The notes: generated by a model not told the origin, from the sequence alone. A stretch of 64,000 bases of DNA from Miltoncostaea sp963823515 (GCA_963823515.1 CAWGMB010000019.1:1-64000), one strand, 5' to 3'. Positions 18,128 to 27,513 are shown, counted from the first letter of the stretch. Program-made: numbers and translations.

Positions 18128-18759
18128 GTGGCTTCGCTCCCACCCTCCCCTGCCGGAGCGCCCGACTGGGATGCGCGCTACGCCGGCGGGGGCTACCTCT
18201 TCGGCACGGAGCCGAACCGATTCCTCGTCTCCTGCCGACCGCTGATGGGAGACGGCGGGCGGGTGCTCTGCGTCGCCGACGGCGAGGGCCGCAACAGCGT
18301 GTGGCTGGCCGCCCAGGGGTTCCAGGTGGACGCGTTCGACCCATCGGCGGTGGGTGTCGCCAATGCCGGGCGCCTGGCGGCCGAGCGGGGCGTCTGCGTG
18401 AACTTCGAGGTCGCGGACGCCGACGGCTGGCGCTGGCCGGAGCAGACCTACGACGTGGTCGCGGCCATCTTCATCCAGTTCGCTCCCCCCCGCTGCGGCG
18501 GCGGATGTTCGCGCGGATCGAGCAGGCCCTGCGACCCGGCGGGCTCCTGCTGCTCGAGGGCTACCGCGTCGAGCAGCTCGCCTACGGCACCGGCGGGCCT
18601 CCGGTAGCGGACCAGCTCTACACCGAGGCGCAGGTGCGGAGCGAGCTGTCGGCGTTCACGCTGGAGACGGTCCTCTCCTACGAGGCGGTCGTCGACGAGG
18701 GCTCCGCCCACTCGGGGATGTCGGCGCTGATCGACGTCGTCGCCCGCCGGTCGCGCTGA
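18128..18759 (+). pseudogene. Class I SAM methyltransferase, broken by one frameshift
   Basis: Two frames together make a normal protein of about 210 aa. From a GTG at 18128 it reads DWDARYAGGGYLFGTEPNRF, motif I RVLCVADGEGRNSVWLA and AIFIQFAPP. It resumes one frame over as RRMFARIEQALRPGGLLLLE through to VVARRSR. The break is at the C7 run 18485-18491, where eight C would restore the frame and read APPPLRRRMFARIEQ. That homopolymer context makes a sequencing error likely. The family resembles the small TehB/thiopurine-type methyltransferases that detoxify electrophiles. It stands alone. Confidence 0.8.
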
Positions 18760-19092
18760 CACGACCCCCGGGGACCGCCCGCCGGTGCCCGGCGGCCTCC
18801 TCCGGCGCGGTGGGTCAGCTGCGACAACCACCGGGATGAACGTCCTCCGCCACGGCATCGCGTTTCAGCGGTCAGCCGGCGTGGATCCGAAACGCCGCCG
18901 GCCGCCTCGTCGGGGCCGTCGTCATGTCGGCCGGTATCGCGCTCGTCACGGCCGGCACCGCAATATGACCTCGGCGTTCGTCCAGGCGGCCCGCGAGGCC
19001 CTCCGGCCGTCGGTGTTCGCGCTGGTGCCGCCGGAGGAGCGAGCGGCCGACGCCGGCGAGGGGGGCGGGGTCGTCGAGAGTGGGTGCAAACG
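18760..19092. other. Non-coding, possible decayed sequence
   Basis: Short open stretches such as TSAFVQAAREALRPSVFALV (+) occur without start or ribosome site. Nothing can be assigned. Confidence 0.4.
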
Positions 19093-19124
19093 AGTCGGGG
19101 CGGGCTCTGCGGCCCGCCCCGACT
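19093..19124 (-). terminator. Strong stem-loop downstream of the multicopper oxidase
   Basis: AGTCGGGGCGGGC (19093-19105) pairs perfectly with GCCCGCCCCGACT (19112-19124), 13 pairs around a 6-base loop. It lies about 50 bases past the oxidase stop on the minus strand, followed there by TCGTTTGC. Confidence 0.65.
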
Positions 19125-19175
19125 GTCTCGTCGTCCGGTCGGTTCCGGTCTAGGAAACGACCTCGAGCACGCGCA

Positions 19176-21092
19176 TCAGCCGACCTGGAGCACGCGCATC
19201 ATCTCGTGGTCTTCGTGCGAGAGGATGTGGCAGTGCCAGACGTATCGGCCCGACTTGTCGAAGGTGGCCTTGATGCGGGTGACCTCTCCCGGCAGGGCGA
19301 CGACCATGTCCTTGGGTGCCTTCTCCACCGGGGAGGCCGGCTTTGCCTGCCCGATCGTTCTGATGGGCCCCATCCTGAAGCCGCTGCCGAAGGCGCCGTT
19401 GTGCTGCTCGACCGGTTGCGGGATCAGATCGGCGCGGAACTTCTGCCGGTCGAGGATCTCGAAGTTCACGAGATGCAGATGCATCGGGTGGGCATCGCCG
19501 GTCGTGTTGTAGATCTCCCAGATCTCGGTCGAGTCGAGAGCGGGCGCCTCCGTTGTGTCGCTTGCCCAGGCGACCGAGCCGGCCGGGGTGCCCAGCAGCG
19601 GCTGCAGGCGCCCGTACTCGTCGGTGCCCTCGTAGAGCGCAACCTGTCGGGTGTTGGTCACCGCGTTCTGGTTGCCCGTGTACCCGCCGATCGCGGTCGG
19701 GTCGAACGCGTCCGGCACCGCGTTGTTGAACGGCATGGTGACGTCGAAGGCCATGACCCGGTCGGTCTGGCGGTCGGGGAAGAAGTTCGCGCGACTGCCG
19801 CGTGCCTTGCCGGCGAACGGCGCGTCACTGGCGATGTTGTCCATGATCACGCGGCTGCCGTTACGCACCTGCGAGAAGTTGACGACGATGTCGTAGCGCT
19901 CGCCGGGGCCGATGAGCAACTCCTTCACCTCGGTCGCCGCCGAGCCGAGGCCCTGATCGCTGCCGATCACCCAGAAGGGGAGCGGCGCACCGGCTCCGCG
20001 CAGGTCGGTGCTGTCGGGCCTGCGTGCCTGGCGGAAGCGGATGACCATGAACCGCGAGTCGCAACCGTTCAGCAACCGCATCCGGTAGTGGCGCGGCTCC
20101 ACATCGGCCTTCGGCCAGATCTTGCCGTTGACGACCATGTGATCGCCGAAGAACTCCGCAAGCGCCGTCGGGCCGCCGAGTTCGAAAGGTGGATCCGGTA
20201 GTGGTGTGGTGATGAAGTCGGCGTAGAACGGGTCACCCGGGAACGCCGGGTAGAATAGCCGGCCGTCGTTTTGGAACATGCGATCCTGGATCGCGTAGGC
20301 CAGCTCGTAGGGATGCGCGGGCAGCCCGAGCTGGTTCCCCGGAGCGCCGGTATCCATGGCGTCACGAACGAAGTAGAAGCCCGCCATGCCCGCGTACACG
20401 TTGAGGCGGGTGATCCCGAGCGCGTGGTCGTGGTACCAGAGGTTGCCGGCCGGAACGTCGTTGTCATAGACGAACGTGTTGGTGAAACCGCCCGGAACGC
20501 CGTCCCACTGCGGTCCCTGCAGCGCTCCGCCCGGGCTGAACCAGAACTCGGGGTTGCCGTCGTACTGGAAGTCCGAGTGGCCACCGTGCAGGTGCACCAC
20601 GATCGGAACGCCGTTATCGCCGATCGAATTGCCCGTGCCCGAGTAGGCCCAATGCAGGCTCGTGTCGACCGGCAGCAGATGCTGCGTGCCGAGCATGTTG
20701 TTCCAGGTGACCTGAGTCGTCAACTGGCCGCTCTGCACCTCGAACGTCTTGCCCGGCCACGTGTACGCGCCGTTCTGCCCGTACCCGAAGATCGGCGTCG
20801 CAACGGGGGAACCGGCGGGGTCCTGCAGCCCCGTCATCGTCGAGCCCAGCCCGACATCAACCGTGTAGGCGGGCCCTCCCGCATACTTGAACCCCGGATC
20901 CAACGCGTTCGGCGCCAGTTCCACGAACTTCGGCTGCGCTGCCGGGTCGCTCAACCCAGCAGCGAGCGGCGCCGCCGAGGCGCGGCCCTGGATCAGACCG
21001 CCGCCGACGCCGCCTTCGCGAAGCGACCACGGAACCACCGCGCCGACGCCCGCAGCCGCGCTCCACTTCAACAGTTCTCTTCGAGTCAACAT
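19176..21092 (-). CDS. Tat-exported multicopper oxidase (laccase/CotA-like)
   Basis: This is a 638-aa three-cupredoxin-domain oxidase. Starting at ATG 21092 (GGAGG just before it), the N-terminus is a twin-arginine signal (TRRELLKWSAAAG). All four copper motifs are present: HLH (167/169), YHDH (221/223), HPMHLHLVNFEI and HCHILSHEDHEMM near the end. The last gives the T1 ligands Cys, His and an axial Met. It oxidises phenolic, bilirubin-like or metal substrates with reduction of O2 to water, outside the membrane. The domain order and Met ligand fit CotA and bilirubin-oxidase-type enzymes. It stands alone, with a long leader and a 3' stem-loop. Confidence 0.95.
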   Translation of the reverse strand: MLTRRELLKWSAAAGVGAVVPWSLREGGVGGGLIQGRASAAPLAAGLSDPAAQPKFVELAPNALDPGFKYAGGPAYTVDVGLGSTMTGLQDPAGSPVATPIFGYGQNGAYTWPGKTFEVQSGQLTTQVTWNNMLGTQHLLPVDTSLHWAYSGTGNSIGDNGVPIVVHLHGGHSDFQYDGNPEFWFSPGGALQGPQWDGVPGGFTNTFVYDNDVPAGNLWYHDHALGITRLNVYAGMAGFYFVRDAMDTGAPGNQLGLPAHPYELAYAIQDRMFQNDGRLFYPAFPGDPFYADFITTPLPDPPFELGGPTALAEFFGDHMVVNGKIWPKADVEPRHYRMRLLNGCDSRFMVIRFRQARRPDSTDLRGAGAPLPFWVIGSDQGLGSAATEVKELLIGPGERYDIVVNFSQVRNGSRVIMDNIASDAPFAGKARGSRANFFPDRQTDRVMAFDVTMPFNNAVPDAFDPTAIGGYTGNQNAVTNTRQVALYEGTDEYGRLQPLLGTPAGSVAWASDTTEAPALDSTEIWEIYNTTGDAHPMHLHLVNFEILDRQKFRADLIPQPVEQHNGAFGSGFRMGPIRTIGQAKPASPVEKAPKDMVVALPGEVTRIKATFDKSGRYVWHCHILSHEDHEMMRVLQVG

Positions 21093-21984
21093 CCTCCAGC
21101 CCTCCCCGTGAGACAGGATCTGCGGCTCCACGCCCGACACCGCCTTCGTCACAGGAGAGATGCTGCTCGGCAACACCGCAAAGCCGTAACGTCATCCCCC
21201 GTGCGGGGCCTTTATAAGGCGGCGGACCACGGCCGAGAAACCACCCATACGTTCAGGTCGTCCCGAGCGCGGGCAGCAGCCTTGCGTCGTCGCATTTGCT
21301 CGATCCGTCATTCGGTTGCGGAAAGCGCAGGGATCGACACAACGACGCGCCGGCCCGCCGCCCGGCCGCCGCAGATCGCCCGGGCAACGGCTCGCAAGGT
21401 CTCCTTCGTGCCCGGGGGCGTCGGCTCCCACATGAACGCCTTCCACTCCGACGACGGGCGGTTGCCCGACCAGACCAGCGGGCGATGGTGTGGATACGGT
21501 GCGGGGGGCCAACGGGGGGTCGTGGGTGAGTGCCCCCCCGATTGGGGGGGTGGGTGGCCCCCGAGGGACTCGGCCTCGACGGGGTCGTGAGAGTGCGCCG
21601 GCGGGCCTCCGCGAGGTCGTTGATGGCGGAGTTGATCGACGTCGTGTTGACGGAGATGAGGAGGATCGCCATGCATGACGCGATGAGCGCCCTCGACGGA
21701 TCGGGCTCCCCACGTGGCGCGCTGATCGAACTCACGCGGACCCCCATCGCCGTCGGCAACCGTCGGCCTCTGCCATGCCGGCAGGCTAACGGTCACGTGT
21801 CACGAATCGACGACACGGGCCGGGGCGCTCTGCTTTCGGACCGGGTGACTCGTCGTCTCCTCCGACGCGAGCGGCCCCGGGGGGTCGTCTCCGGCGATGG
21901 CCGGAAGGCGGCGCTCACCGCAGGTGGGCAGCCAGGTGCGGGGACGGGGAGGTACGCCACCCGCGGGATCTCGAAGGCGCGCCC
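21093..21984. other. Long intergenic region with MFS scrap and C7/G7 hairpin
   Basis: There is no intact gene. An MFS-like N-terminal fragment lies at 21607-21690 (-). A short hairpin of CCCCCCC (21533-21539), GATT and GGGGGGG (21544-21550) is unusual even for this composition. The remainder has only shadow frames. Confidence 0.5.
21607..21690 (-). pseudogene. Fragment of an MFS transporter first helix
   Basis: The minus-strand peptide ALIASCMAILLISVNTTSIN, continuing SAINDLAE, mirrors the first membrane helix of DHA2-type exporters (xxMVxLDTTIVNVALPxIA). The frame turns into low-complexity Pro/Arg immediately after, and no further helices are found. It is best read as a remnant; the intact MFS gene at 21985-23313 has a different sequence here. 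Confidence 0.4.
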
Positions 21985-23313
21985 TCAGCCTGAGGCGGCG
22001 GCCTCCGCATGCGCTCCCCGTGTGGCGAGAGCGCCCGCCGTGGCGATCGACAGGGTGGCCGCGACCGCCAGCACGACGAAGCCGGCCGTGAACGCGCTGG
22101 ACCCGGCCACGGCGGCGGCGAGGCCCGCCGCGGCGATCGCGCCGGTGTAGCGCACGGTCATGAACACGCCGCTCGCGACCCCCACCATCCCGCCGGACGC
22201 GGACTCGACCGCGGTCGTCTGGAGGGACGCCGCGGCGAAGCCGACCCCGACCCCGGCCAGCGCCACGAACGCGGTCGTGCCCGCCACGCCGGCCGGACGC
22301 GTGACCAGCACCAACCCGTACGTCGCGACGGCGGCGACCGCCCCGCCGATCAGGACCGGGGCCCTCCGCCCGAGGCGGTCGCTCAGGTGGCCTCCGGCCG
22401 GCGAGACCACCATCATCGCGCCGGTCATCGCGCCGATCAGCAGACCGGCGCCGGAGGGGCCGAGGCCCAGTTCGCGCTCGGCCAGGATCGGGACGATCAG
22501 GAGCAGCGAGTACAGGACCAGGTTGTGGAGGAAGACGGTCGCCGTCGCCGCGACGTACGGGCGGTGACTGAACAGCGACAGCGCGACGAACGGTTCGCGC
22601 GCCCGGCGCTCGATCCGGATGAACACGGCCAGGAAGATCGCCGCCGCCGCGACCGCCGACAGCCAGCGCGCGACTCCCTCGGTCGCGAGGAACAGCGCCG
22701 CGACGATCGCCGCCATGAACGCCGTGAACGCCGCGGCTCCAGGAAGGTCGAAGTGCATCCTGCCGACCGGCAGCGGATGGTCCCGGGGCAGCGCGCGCAG
22801 AGCGAGCGCAAGGGCGACCGCGCCGGCGGGGAGGTTCACGAGGAAGATCGCGTGCCAGCCGAACGCCGCCACCAGGATGCCGCCGAGCACCGGGCCGACC
22901 GCGGCGGCGAAGCCCATCACGGTGCCGAACCAGCCGAACATCCAGCCGCGGCGCTCGGGCGGGACGATCTCCCGCAGCAGCGCCGCGGCGCTCGGCAGGA
23001 TCAGCCCGCCGAACAGCGCCTGCGCCATACGCAGGACGACGAGGACCGCGAACGACGAGGCGAACGTGGCGAGAGTCGAGACGGCGATGAACGCGACCAG
23101 TCCGGCGAGGAACGCGCGACGGTGCCCGAGGGCGTCGCCGATGCGCCCGCCCACCGGCTGGACGAGGGCCATCACGACCAGGTAGCCGCTCACGAGCCAC
23201 GTGACGGCGCCGACGCTCACGTCGAGGTCGCTCTCGATGTCGAGCAACGCGACCGCGATCATCGTCGAGTTCAGGGGGACGAGCGCGGCGGCCGTGCACA
23301 GGCCGGCCGCCAC
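21985..23313 (-). CDS. MFS drug/multidrug exporter (DHA2-like)
   Basis: This 442-aa protein has about 12-14 hydrophobic helices. The loop 2-3 signature is GGRIGDALGHRRAFLAGL, and motif C-like GPVLGGILVAAFGWHAIFLV lies in helix 5. The first helix is LVPLNSTMIAVALLDIES, the usual D-T-T-position motif altered to N-S-T. A central cytoplasmic loop with FDLPGAAAFTAFM separates the halves. Family members export drugs or metabolites with protons. Start is a GTG (GTGGCGGCC) at 23313; an upstream start is possible. It does not form an operon with its neighbours. Confidence 0.9.
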   Translation of the reverse strand: MAAGLCTAAALVPLNSTMIAVALLDIESDLDVSVGAVTWLVSGYLVVMALVQPVGGRIGDALGHRRAFLAGLVAFIAVSTLATFASSFAVLVVLRMAQALFGGLILPSAAALLREIVPPERRGWMFGWFGTVMGFAAAVGPVLGGILVAAFGWHAIFLVNLPAGAVALALALRALPRDHPLPVGRMHFDLPGAAAFTAFMAAIVAALFLATEGVARWLSAVAAAAIFLAVFIRIERRAREPFVALSLFSHRPYVAATATVFLHNLVLYSLLLIVPILAERELGLGPSGAGLLIGAMTGAMMVVSPAGGHLSDRLGRRAPVLIGGAVAAVATYGLVLVTRPAGVAGTTAFVALAGVGVGFAAASLQTTAVESASGGMVGVASGVFMTVRYTGAIAAAGLAAAVAGSSAFTAGFVVLAVAATLSIATAGALATRGAHAEAAASG

Positions 23314-23678
23314 GCCACCGATGCCTCGACGTGCCGGCTCGCTCGCGCGAGCTGTGGCGGCGTCAGACGATGGGCACCACTCCGGCCTCGCCGTCGATCG
23401 TGGTCCGCCGGCCGCCCGGGGTGATGGGCGCCGCGATCCCGGTGCCGACCACGAAGGCTCCGAGCCGGTGGGTGGCGGACGGAGGCGGAGGCTCCCGCGG
23501 GACGCGCCCCCGGGTCAGGTCACTGGCAGCGATGGCTGGAGACGGCGGGCAGCTCACGACCCGACCAGCCTAGGGCCTCGGGCTGCGACGGGGCGGGGCG
23601 TGGTGGTGGGAACGCCCCTGAGATCCCGTTCTTCACGCGGGCCTCGACCGCACCGGCTCGCGAGCGCCGGAACCGCGA
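23314..23678. other. Intergenic with PEP-utilising enzyme scrap
   Basis: This 365-base interval between MFS and asparagine synthetase genes holds the PEP-utilising mobile-domain fragment (23363-23467, minus strand). Otherwise I see nothing. Confidence 0.5.
23363..23467 (-). pseudogene. C-terminal scrap of a PEP-utilising (mobile-domain) enzyme
   Basis: The minus strand encodes RLGAFVVGTGIAAPITPGGR followed by RTTIDGEAGVVPIV and a stop. This is the end of the PEP-utilising mobile domain (compare LPAVVGTGxATxxIxDGxxVxVDGxxGVV) of PEP synthase and pyruvate phosphate dikinase. The catalytic TSHAAI segment and everything upstream are missing, so only about 35 residues survive. Confidence 0.5.
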
Positions 23679-25202
23679 TCAGGCGGTTGCGAACCGGCCG
23701 ACGGCGGACTCGGCGCAGACCCCGGGGAGATGCTCCCGGAAGATGCGGTGGTAGGCGAGCTCCTCACGGGTGCGCAGCGGCGGGTGGGTGAGGTGGCGCT
23801 CGCGCATCAGGTCCGCCTCGGTGACCGTCGCGGCGACGCGCTCGCGCAGCGCCTCGGCGGCACCGCTGCCGTCGCCGAACTCCGCCTTGGTGCGCCACAG
23901 GAGCGCGTCGGGCAGCCAGCCCTCGAAGGCGCGACGCAGGAGTTGCTTCTCGGGGCGCCCCGGGCCGGCGAGCTTCCAGGCGGCCGGCAGCGACAGGGCG
24001 TGGGCGATCACCCCGCGATCGAGGAACGGCACACGGGCCTCGAGGCTGTGCGCCATCGTCACCCTGTCGCAGCGCTGCAGGTTGAGGTTGTGCAGCCCGC
24101 CGACCGTGCGCACCATTTCCTCGTGCAGCGCGTCGTCCTCGCGGAAGCGCCGCATGTACTCGTATCCGGCGAAGATCTCGTCGGCGCCCTCGCCCGTCAG
24201 CACGACCTTGACGTGCTCCGACGCCAGCGCCGAGAGCATGTAATTGGGGACGGCGCTGCGCACGAGGGAGGGCTCGAACGACTCGATGGCGCGCACCACG
24301 CCCGGGAGCGCCGCGACGGCCTCGTCCGCCGTGTAGACGCGCTCGCGGTGATCGGTGCCCAGCGTCGCGGCGGCGGCCCGGGCGGCGGCGAGGTCGGGGC
24401 TGCCCTCCAGGCCGACCGCGAAGGTGAGCAGGCGCGTGCCCCGGGCGGCGCACCAGCGCGCGGCGATGGCGGCGACGAGGCTGCTGTCGAGCCCTCCCGA
24501 CAGGAACACCCCGACCGGGACGTCGCCCATCATCTGCGACTCGACCGCCTCGACGAGCACCCCCCGGATCGCCGCGAGGTCGGCCGCCGAGGGCTCGGCG
24601 CCGCCCGCGGCCCGGCGCGTCCGGCGATGACCGGGCTCGACCGCGTGGGCGAAGCGCACCATGCCGCCCTCCGGCGTCCAGAAGCACCCCGGCGGGAAGG
24701 GCTCGACGAACGGCAGCCACTCGGGCTCGAAGGCGCTCATCTCGGAGGCGAACCGCCTCCGCCCGCTGCGCTGCGCCCAGTAGAGCGGCTTGATGCCGAC
24801 GGGATCGCGGGCGGCCACGAAGCGGCCGTCGCGCCCGGCGGCGATGAAGGCGTACATGCCCTCCAGGCGACCGAGCCCCTCTGGGCCCAGCGCATCGAGC
24901 AGGTGGAGGGCGACCTCGTTGTCGGACCCGGTCGAGAAGCGGCGCTCGCCCAGCTCGCGCCGCACCTCGTCGTGGTTGTAGATCTCGCCGTTGCCGACCA
25001 TCCACAGGTCGCCGGCCTCGGTCGCGAGGGGCTGGTCGCCGTGCTCCAGATCGACGATCGAGAGCCGCCGGTGGCCGAGCCACGCGTCGGCTCCGAGGCT
25101 CACCGCCCCCCGGCCGTCCGGCCCGCGGTGGAAGAGCCGCGCGAGCATGCGCTCGGTCTCCGGCACGTCGGGCTCACCGTAACCGGCGACGATTCCGCAC
25201 AT
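23679..25202 (-). CDS. asnB: Asparagine synthase (glutamine-hydrolysing) family protein
   Basis: The product is 507 aa. Cys2 of MCGIVAGYG is the Ntn glutaminase nucleophile, with HRGPDG, the LGHRRLSIVDL loop and NGEIYNHDEVR. The synthetase half has the PP-loop FLSGGLDSSLVAAI (about residue 240), LTGEGADEIFAGYEY, and SLEARVPFLD. Together these transfer glutamine-derived ammonia to an acyl-adenylate, classically aspartate to asparagine. It is slightly shorter than E. coli AsnB. The nitrilase-family gene immediately upstream (9 bases apart, same strand) suggests a dedicated amide or nitrogen pathway, so a non-aspartate substrate is possible. Confidence 0.93.
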   Translation of the reverse strand: MCGIVAGYGEPDVPETERMLARLFHRGPDGRGAVSLGADAWLGHRRLSIVDLEHGDQPLATEAGDLWMVGNGEIYNHDEVRRELGERRFSTGSDNEVALHLLDALGPEGLGRLEGMYAFIAAGRDGRFVAARDPVGIKPLYWAQRSGRRRFASEMSAFEPEWLPFVEPFPPGCFWTPEGGMVRFAHAVEPGHRRTRRAAGGAEPSAADLAAIRGVLVEAVESQMMGDVPVGVFLSGGLDSSLVAAIAARWCAARGTRLLTFAVGLEGSPDLAAARAAAATLGTDHRERVYTADEAVAALPGVVRAIESFEPSLVRSAVPNYMLSALASEHVKVVLTGEGADEIFAGYEYMRRFREDDALHEEMVRTVGGLHNLNLQRCDRVTMAHSLEARVPFLDRGVIAHALSLPAAWKLAGPGRPEKQLLRRAFEGWLPDALLWRTKAEFGDGSGAAEALRERVAATVTEADLMRERHLTHPPLRTREELAYHRIFREHLPGVCAESAVGRFATA

Positions 25203-25211
25203 GGATTGAGA

Positions 25212-26075
25212 CTAGCCGGTCGCCGCGAGCGGCGCCTCCATGCCGGTCCCGGACGGCGGCATGTACGCGTCCGGGCGGCGGTCGCCCAGGTGCGAGACCG
25301 ACTCCCGCGCGCGGGCGACCTCGGCCAGGTGGACCCGGGCCACCGCAACGCCCGAGCGCCCGCGCGTCGAAGCACGCACCTCGCCGTCGGGGCCGATGAC
25401 CTTGGCGCGCCCGGGGAAGCGCAGTTCGCCGAGGCGCCCGGTCAGGTTGCTGCTGACCCAGACCACCTGGTTCTCGATCGCCCGTGCACGGTCGAGGATG
25501 TCGAAGTGCCGGGTCTGCACGTCGGCCGCGGCCCGGCGCGCCGGGCTCACGCGACAGAGAGGCCAGGCCGCCAGGCACGCGATCACGACCGCCCCGTCGA
25601 GCGCGAGCGCCCGGGCCGCCTCGGGGAACGACTTGTCGTAGCAGATGAGCATTCCGACGCGGCCCACCGGCGTGTCGAAGGCGCACAGCCGCTCGCCGGC
25701 CGAGAAGTGGCCGGCCTCGGACGGGGGCAGGTGGACCTTGCGATGGATCCCGAGGACGCCGTCGCCGCTCACGCAGACCGCGCTGTTGTAGGGGCCGCCG
25801 GGCGCGTCCTCGACGAAGCCCGCGCAGACGACCGTCGGCCCGGCGATCTGGACGAGCCGGCGAATCTCGGGTCCGTCCGGGTCGAGCGCCCGCGGCATCT
25901 GGGGCTCGCCGTCGGGCCCCGGAACCAGGTAGCCACCGAGCGCGCACTCCGGCAGGACGACCATCTCCGCCCCGCGGCGTCGCGCCTCGCCGACCAGGGC
26001 CGCGATGCGGCGCAGGCAGTCGTCAAGATCCCGCCCGAAGGGCGCCGCAACCGCACCGAACATCGTCGCCGCCAT
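25212..26075 (-). CDS. Carbon-nitrogen hydrolase (nitrilase superfamily)
   Basis: The 287-aa protein has the complete Glu-Lys-Cys triad: Glu43 in VVLPECALGG, Lys113 in HRKVHLPP and Cys145 in MLICYDKSFPE. The central GPYNSAVCVSGDGVLGIHRK strand and the RARAIENQVVWVSSN helix also fit. This layout fits amidase or N-carbamoyl-type members rather than true nitrilases. It lacks a signal peptide. Start ATG 26075 follows GAGAGGGG. It lies directly upstream of the asparagine synthetase-like gene on the same strand, so deamidation and amidation may be paired in one pathway. Confidence 0.9.
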   Translation of the reverse strand: MAATMFGAVAAPFGRDLDDCLRRIAALVGEARRRGAEMVVLPECALGGYLVPGPDGEPQMPRALDPDGPEIRRLVQIAGPTVVCAGFVEDAPGGPYNSAVCVSGDGVLGIHRKVHLPPSEAGHFSAGERLCAFDTPVGRVGMLICYDKSFPEAARALALDGAVVIACLAAWPLCRVSPARRAAADVQTRHFDILDRARAIENQVVWVSSNLTGRLGELRFPGRAKVIGPDGEVRASTRGRSGVAVARVHLAEVARARESVSHLGDRRPDAYMPPSGTGMEAPLAATG

Positions 26076-26349
26076 CGCCGCCCCTCTCCGTCGTGTAAAC
26101 CCTGACGGGAGTATCGACTCGACGAGGCGCCCATCCCTACGGCCGTGGAGACAAAGTGGCGTGGCCTCCCGTTCGCCCGCGGGCGAACCGCGTGCGCCGG
26201 GTGTCCCCGGCCCCCGGCCCGCGCTCCGAGACGCTCCGGGACCACCTGGGGTGCTGGTCTGTTCGTCGTCTGAACGTCGGTCGGGCGCCGATTGCGACGG
26301 AATCGCAAAGGGGGCTACGGTTGGATTCCACGAAAAAGGGGCGGAGCGA

Positions 26350-26631
26350 ATGGCGTTTCTTCTGACGCACTTCTGGCCGGGTGGGACCGACGACCAGTAC
26401 CGGGCGGTCGTGGCGGCGGTACACCCGAAGGGCGCCCTTCCGCCGGGCCAGACCTTCCACGCCGCGGGGCCGACCGAGGGGGGCTTCCTGGTCTGCGCGC
26501 TGTGGGACTCGAAGGAGGTCGCCGACCGCTTCGTCCACGAGGCGCTGATGGCGGCGATGCCGATCGCGGGCGGGTTCGAGGGGCGCCCCGAGGAACGGGC
26601 GGCGGAGGTCGCCAACCTCGAGACGGCCTGA
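26350..26631 (+). CDS. Small ABM-like barrel protein (93 aa)
   Basis: The sequence MAFLLTHFWPGGTDDQYRAV, then HAAGPTEGGFLVCALWDSKE and a helix with RFVHEALMAAMP, is the dimeric alpha/beta-barrel pattern of antibiotic-biosynthesis monooxygenase-like proteins. They are often cofactor-free and act in dimers. GGAG lies six bases before the ATG. No operon partner is seen. Together with the GYD and 9631-10002 proteins this makes three such small barrels in the window. Confidence 0.8.
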   Translation: MAFLLTHFWPGGTDDQYRAVVAAVHPKGALPPGQTFHAAGPTEGGFLVCALWDSKEVADRFVHEALMAAMPIAGGFEGRPEERAAEVANLETA

Positions 26632-26862
26632 GGGCGCGGCGACGAGGCGCCGGGGCGCGTTGGCGGGAGGCGAGCTCCCGGCGCCTGCCGGCCGGTCGCA
26701 GGCCCGGGCTTCGACACGCGCGGTGCTCTGCCGGGCGGCACGCACCTCGTCGCTCCCGAGAACCAGGTCGCGTTCGGGCGGCGGGTGATCCCTGAGCTCG
26801 GAGATGCAATCCTTCCGCTCGAGATCGCATCCCACGTTTCCGCTGCCACCGAGGAGGGCGCC

Positions 26863-27513
26863 ATGGGCGAATCCGCGAGGCCGAGCATCCGCGTGACCGA
26901 GAACGGCCCGTACTCTCTCGAAGGGGTCGTCGAGGTACGCAGCGCGAATGGCGAGACCGTTTCTGAGGGCGGGAAGGTGTTTCTGTGCCGGTGCGGGCGG
27001 TCCGCGAAGAAGCCGTTCTGTGACGGCACCCACAAGAAGGTCGGCTTCGTGGGCACCGAGTCCGCAGACCCGGGCCCCATCGCGGACCGCCGCGACGCCT
27101 ACCGGGCTGCCGAGGTCACGATCTTCGACGATCGCACCATCTGCGCACACGCCGGCGAGTGCACCGACGGACTGCCGGCGGTCTGGAAGCTGGGTGTCGA
27201 GCCCTGGATCGACCAGGACGCTGCCCCGGCCGACGCGATCAAGGCCACGATCCGCCGGTGCCCCTCCGGGGCGCTGAGCTTCGCCGAGCCCGATGGCACC
27301 GATCCGGTCGAGGAGGCGGTGAGCCCGGCGGTCATCGCGTCGGTCGACGGGCCATACCACGTGCGCGGAGGCATCCCGGTCACGTCGTCGAGCGGACCGG
27401 CCTACGAGACCCGAAACCGCCAGACGCTGTGCCGATGCGGCGGATCCTCGAACAAGCCCTTCTGCGATGGGACCCACTGGAAGGGGTTCAAGGACCCGGA
27501 GGTCGCGACCTAA
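26863..27513 (+). CDS. CDGSH / Fer4_19 / CDGSH iron-sulfur protein
   Basis: A 216-aa protein carries three metal motifs. The N-terminal CDGSH site has Cys42-x-Cys44 then Cys53-Asp-Gly-Thr-His57. A middle Fer4_19 (DUF1271-like) region holds ICAHAGECTDGLP and RRCPSGALSF. A second C-terminal CDGSH has LCRCGGSSNKPFCDGTH. CDGSH domains bind a labile 2Fe-2S cluster with three Cys and one His. It is probably a soluble redox or cluster-transfer protein. The double-CDGSH arrangement flanking a divergent ferredoxin is characteristic of an actinobacterial subgroup. GAGGAGGG precedes the ATG. No partner gene is adjacent. Confidence 0.93.
   Translation: MGESARPSIRVTENGPYSLEGVVEVRSANGETVSEGGKVFLCRCGRSAKKPFCDGTHKKVGFVGTESADPGPIADRRDAYRAAEVTIFDDRTICAHAGECTDGLPAVWKLGVEPWIDQDAAPADAIKATIRRCPSGALSFAEPDGTDPVEEAVSPAVIASVDGPYHVRGGIPVTSSSGPAYETRNRQTLCRCGGSSNKPFCDGTHWKGFKDPEVAT

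Noticed and set aside
18785..19092. Open + strand frames that suggested another transporter remnant.
   Set aside because: Residue patterns are not consistent over more than 20 residues and match no family I can name.
21533..21550. C7-GATT-G7 hairpin as a possible transposon end or promoter switch.
   Set aside because: No second copy or target-site duplication is seen, and one short inverted repeat cannot support a mobile element.
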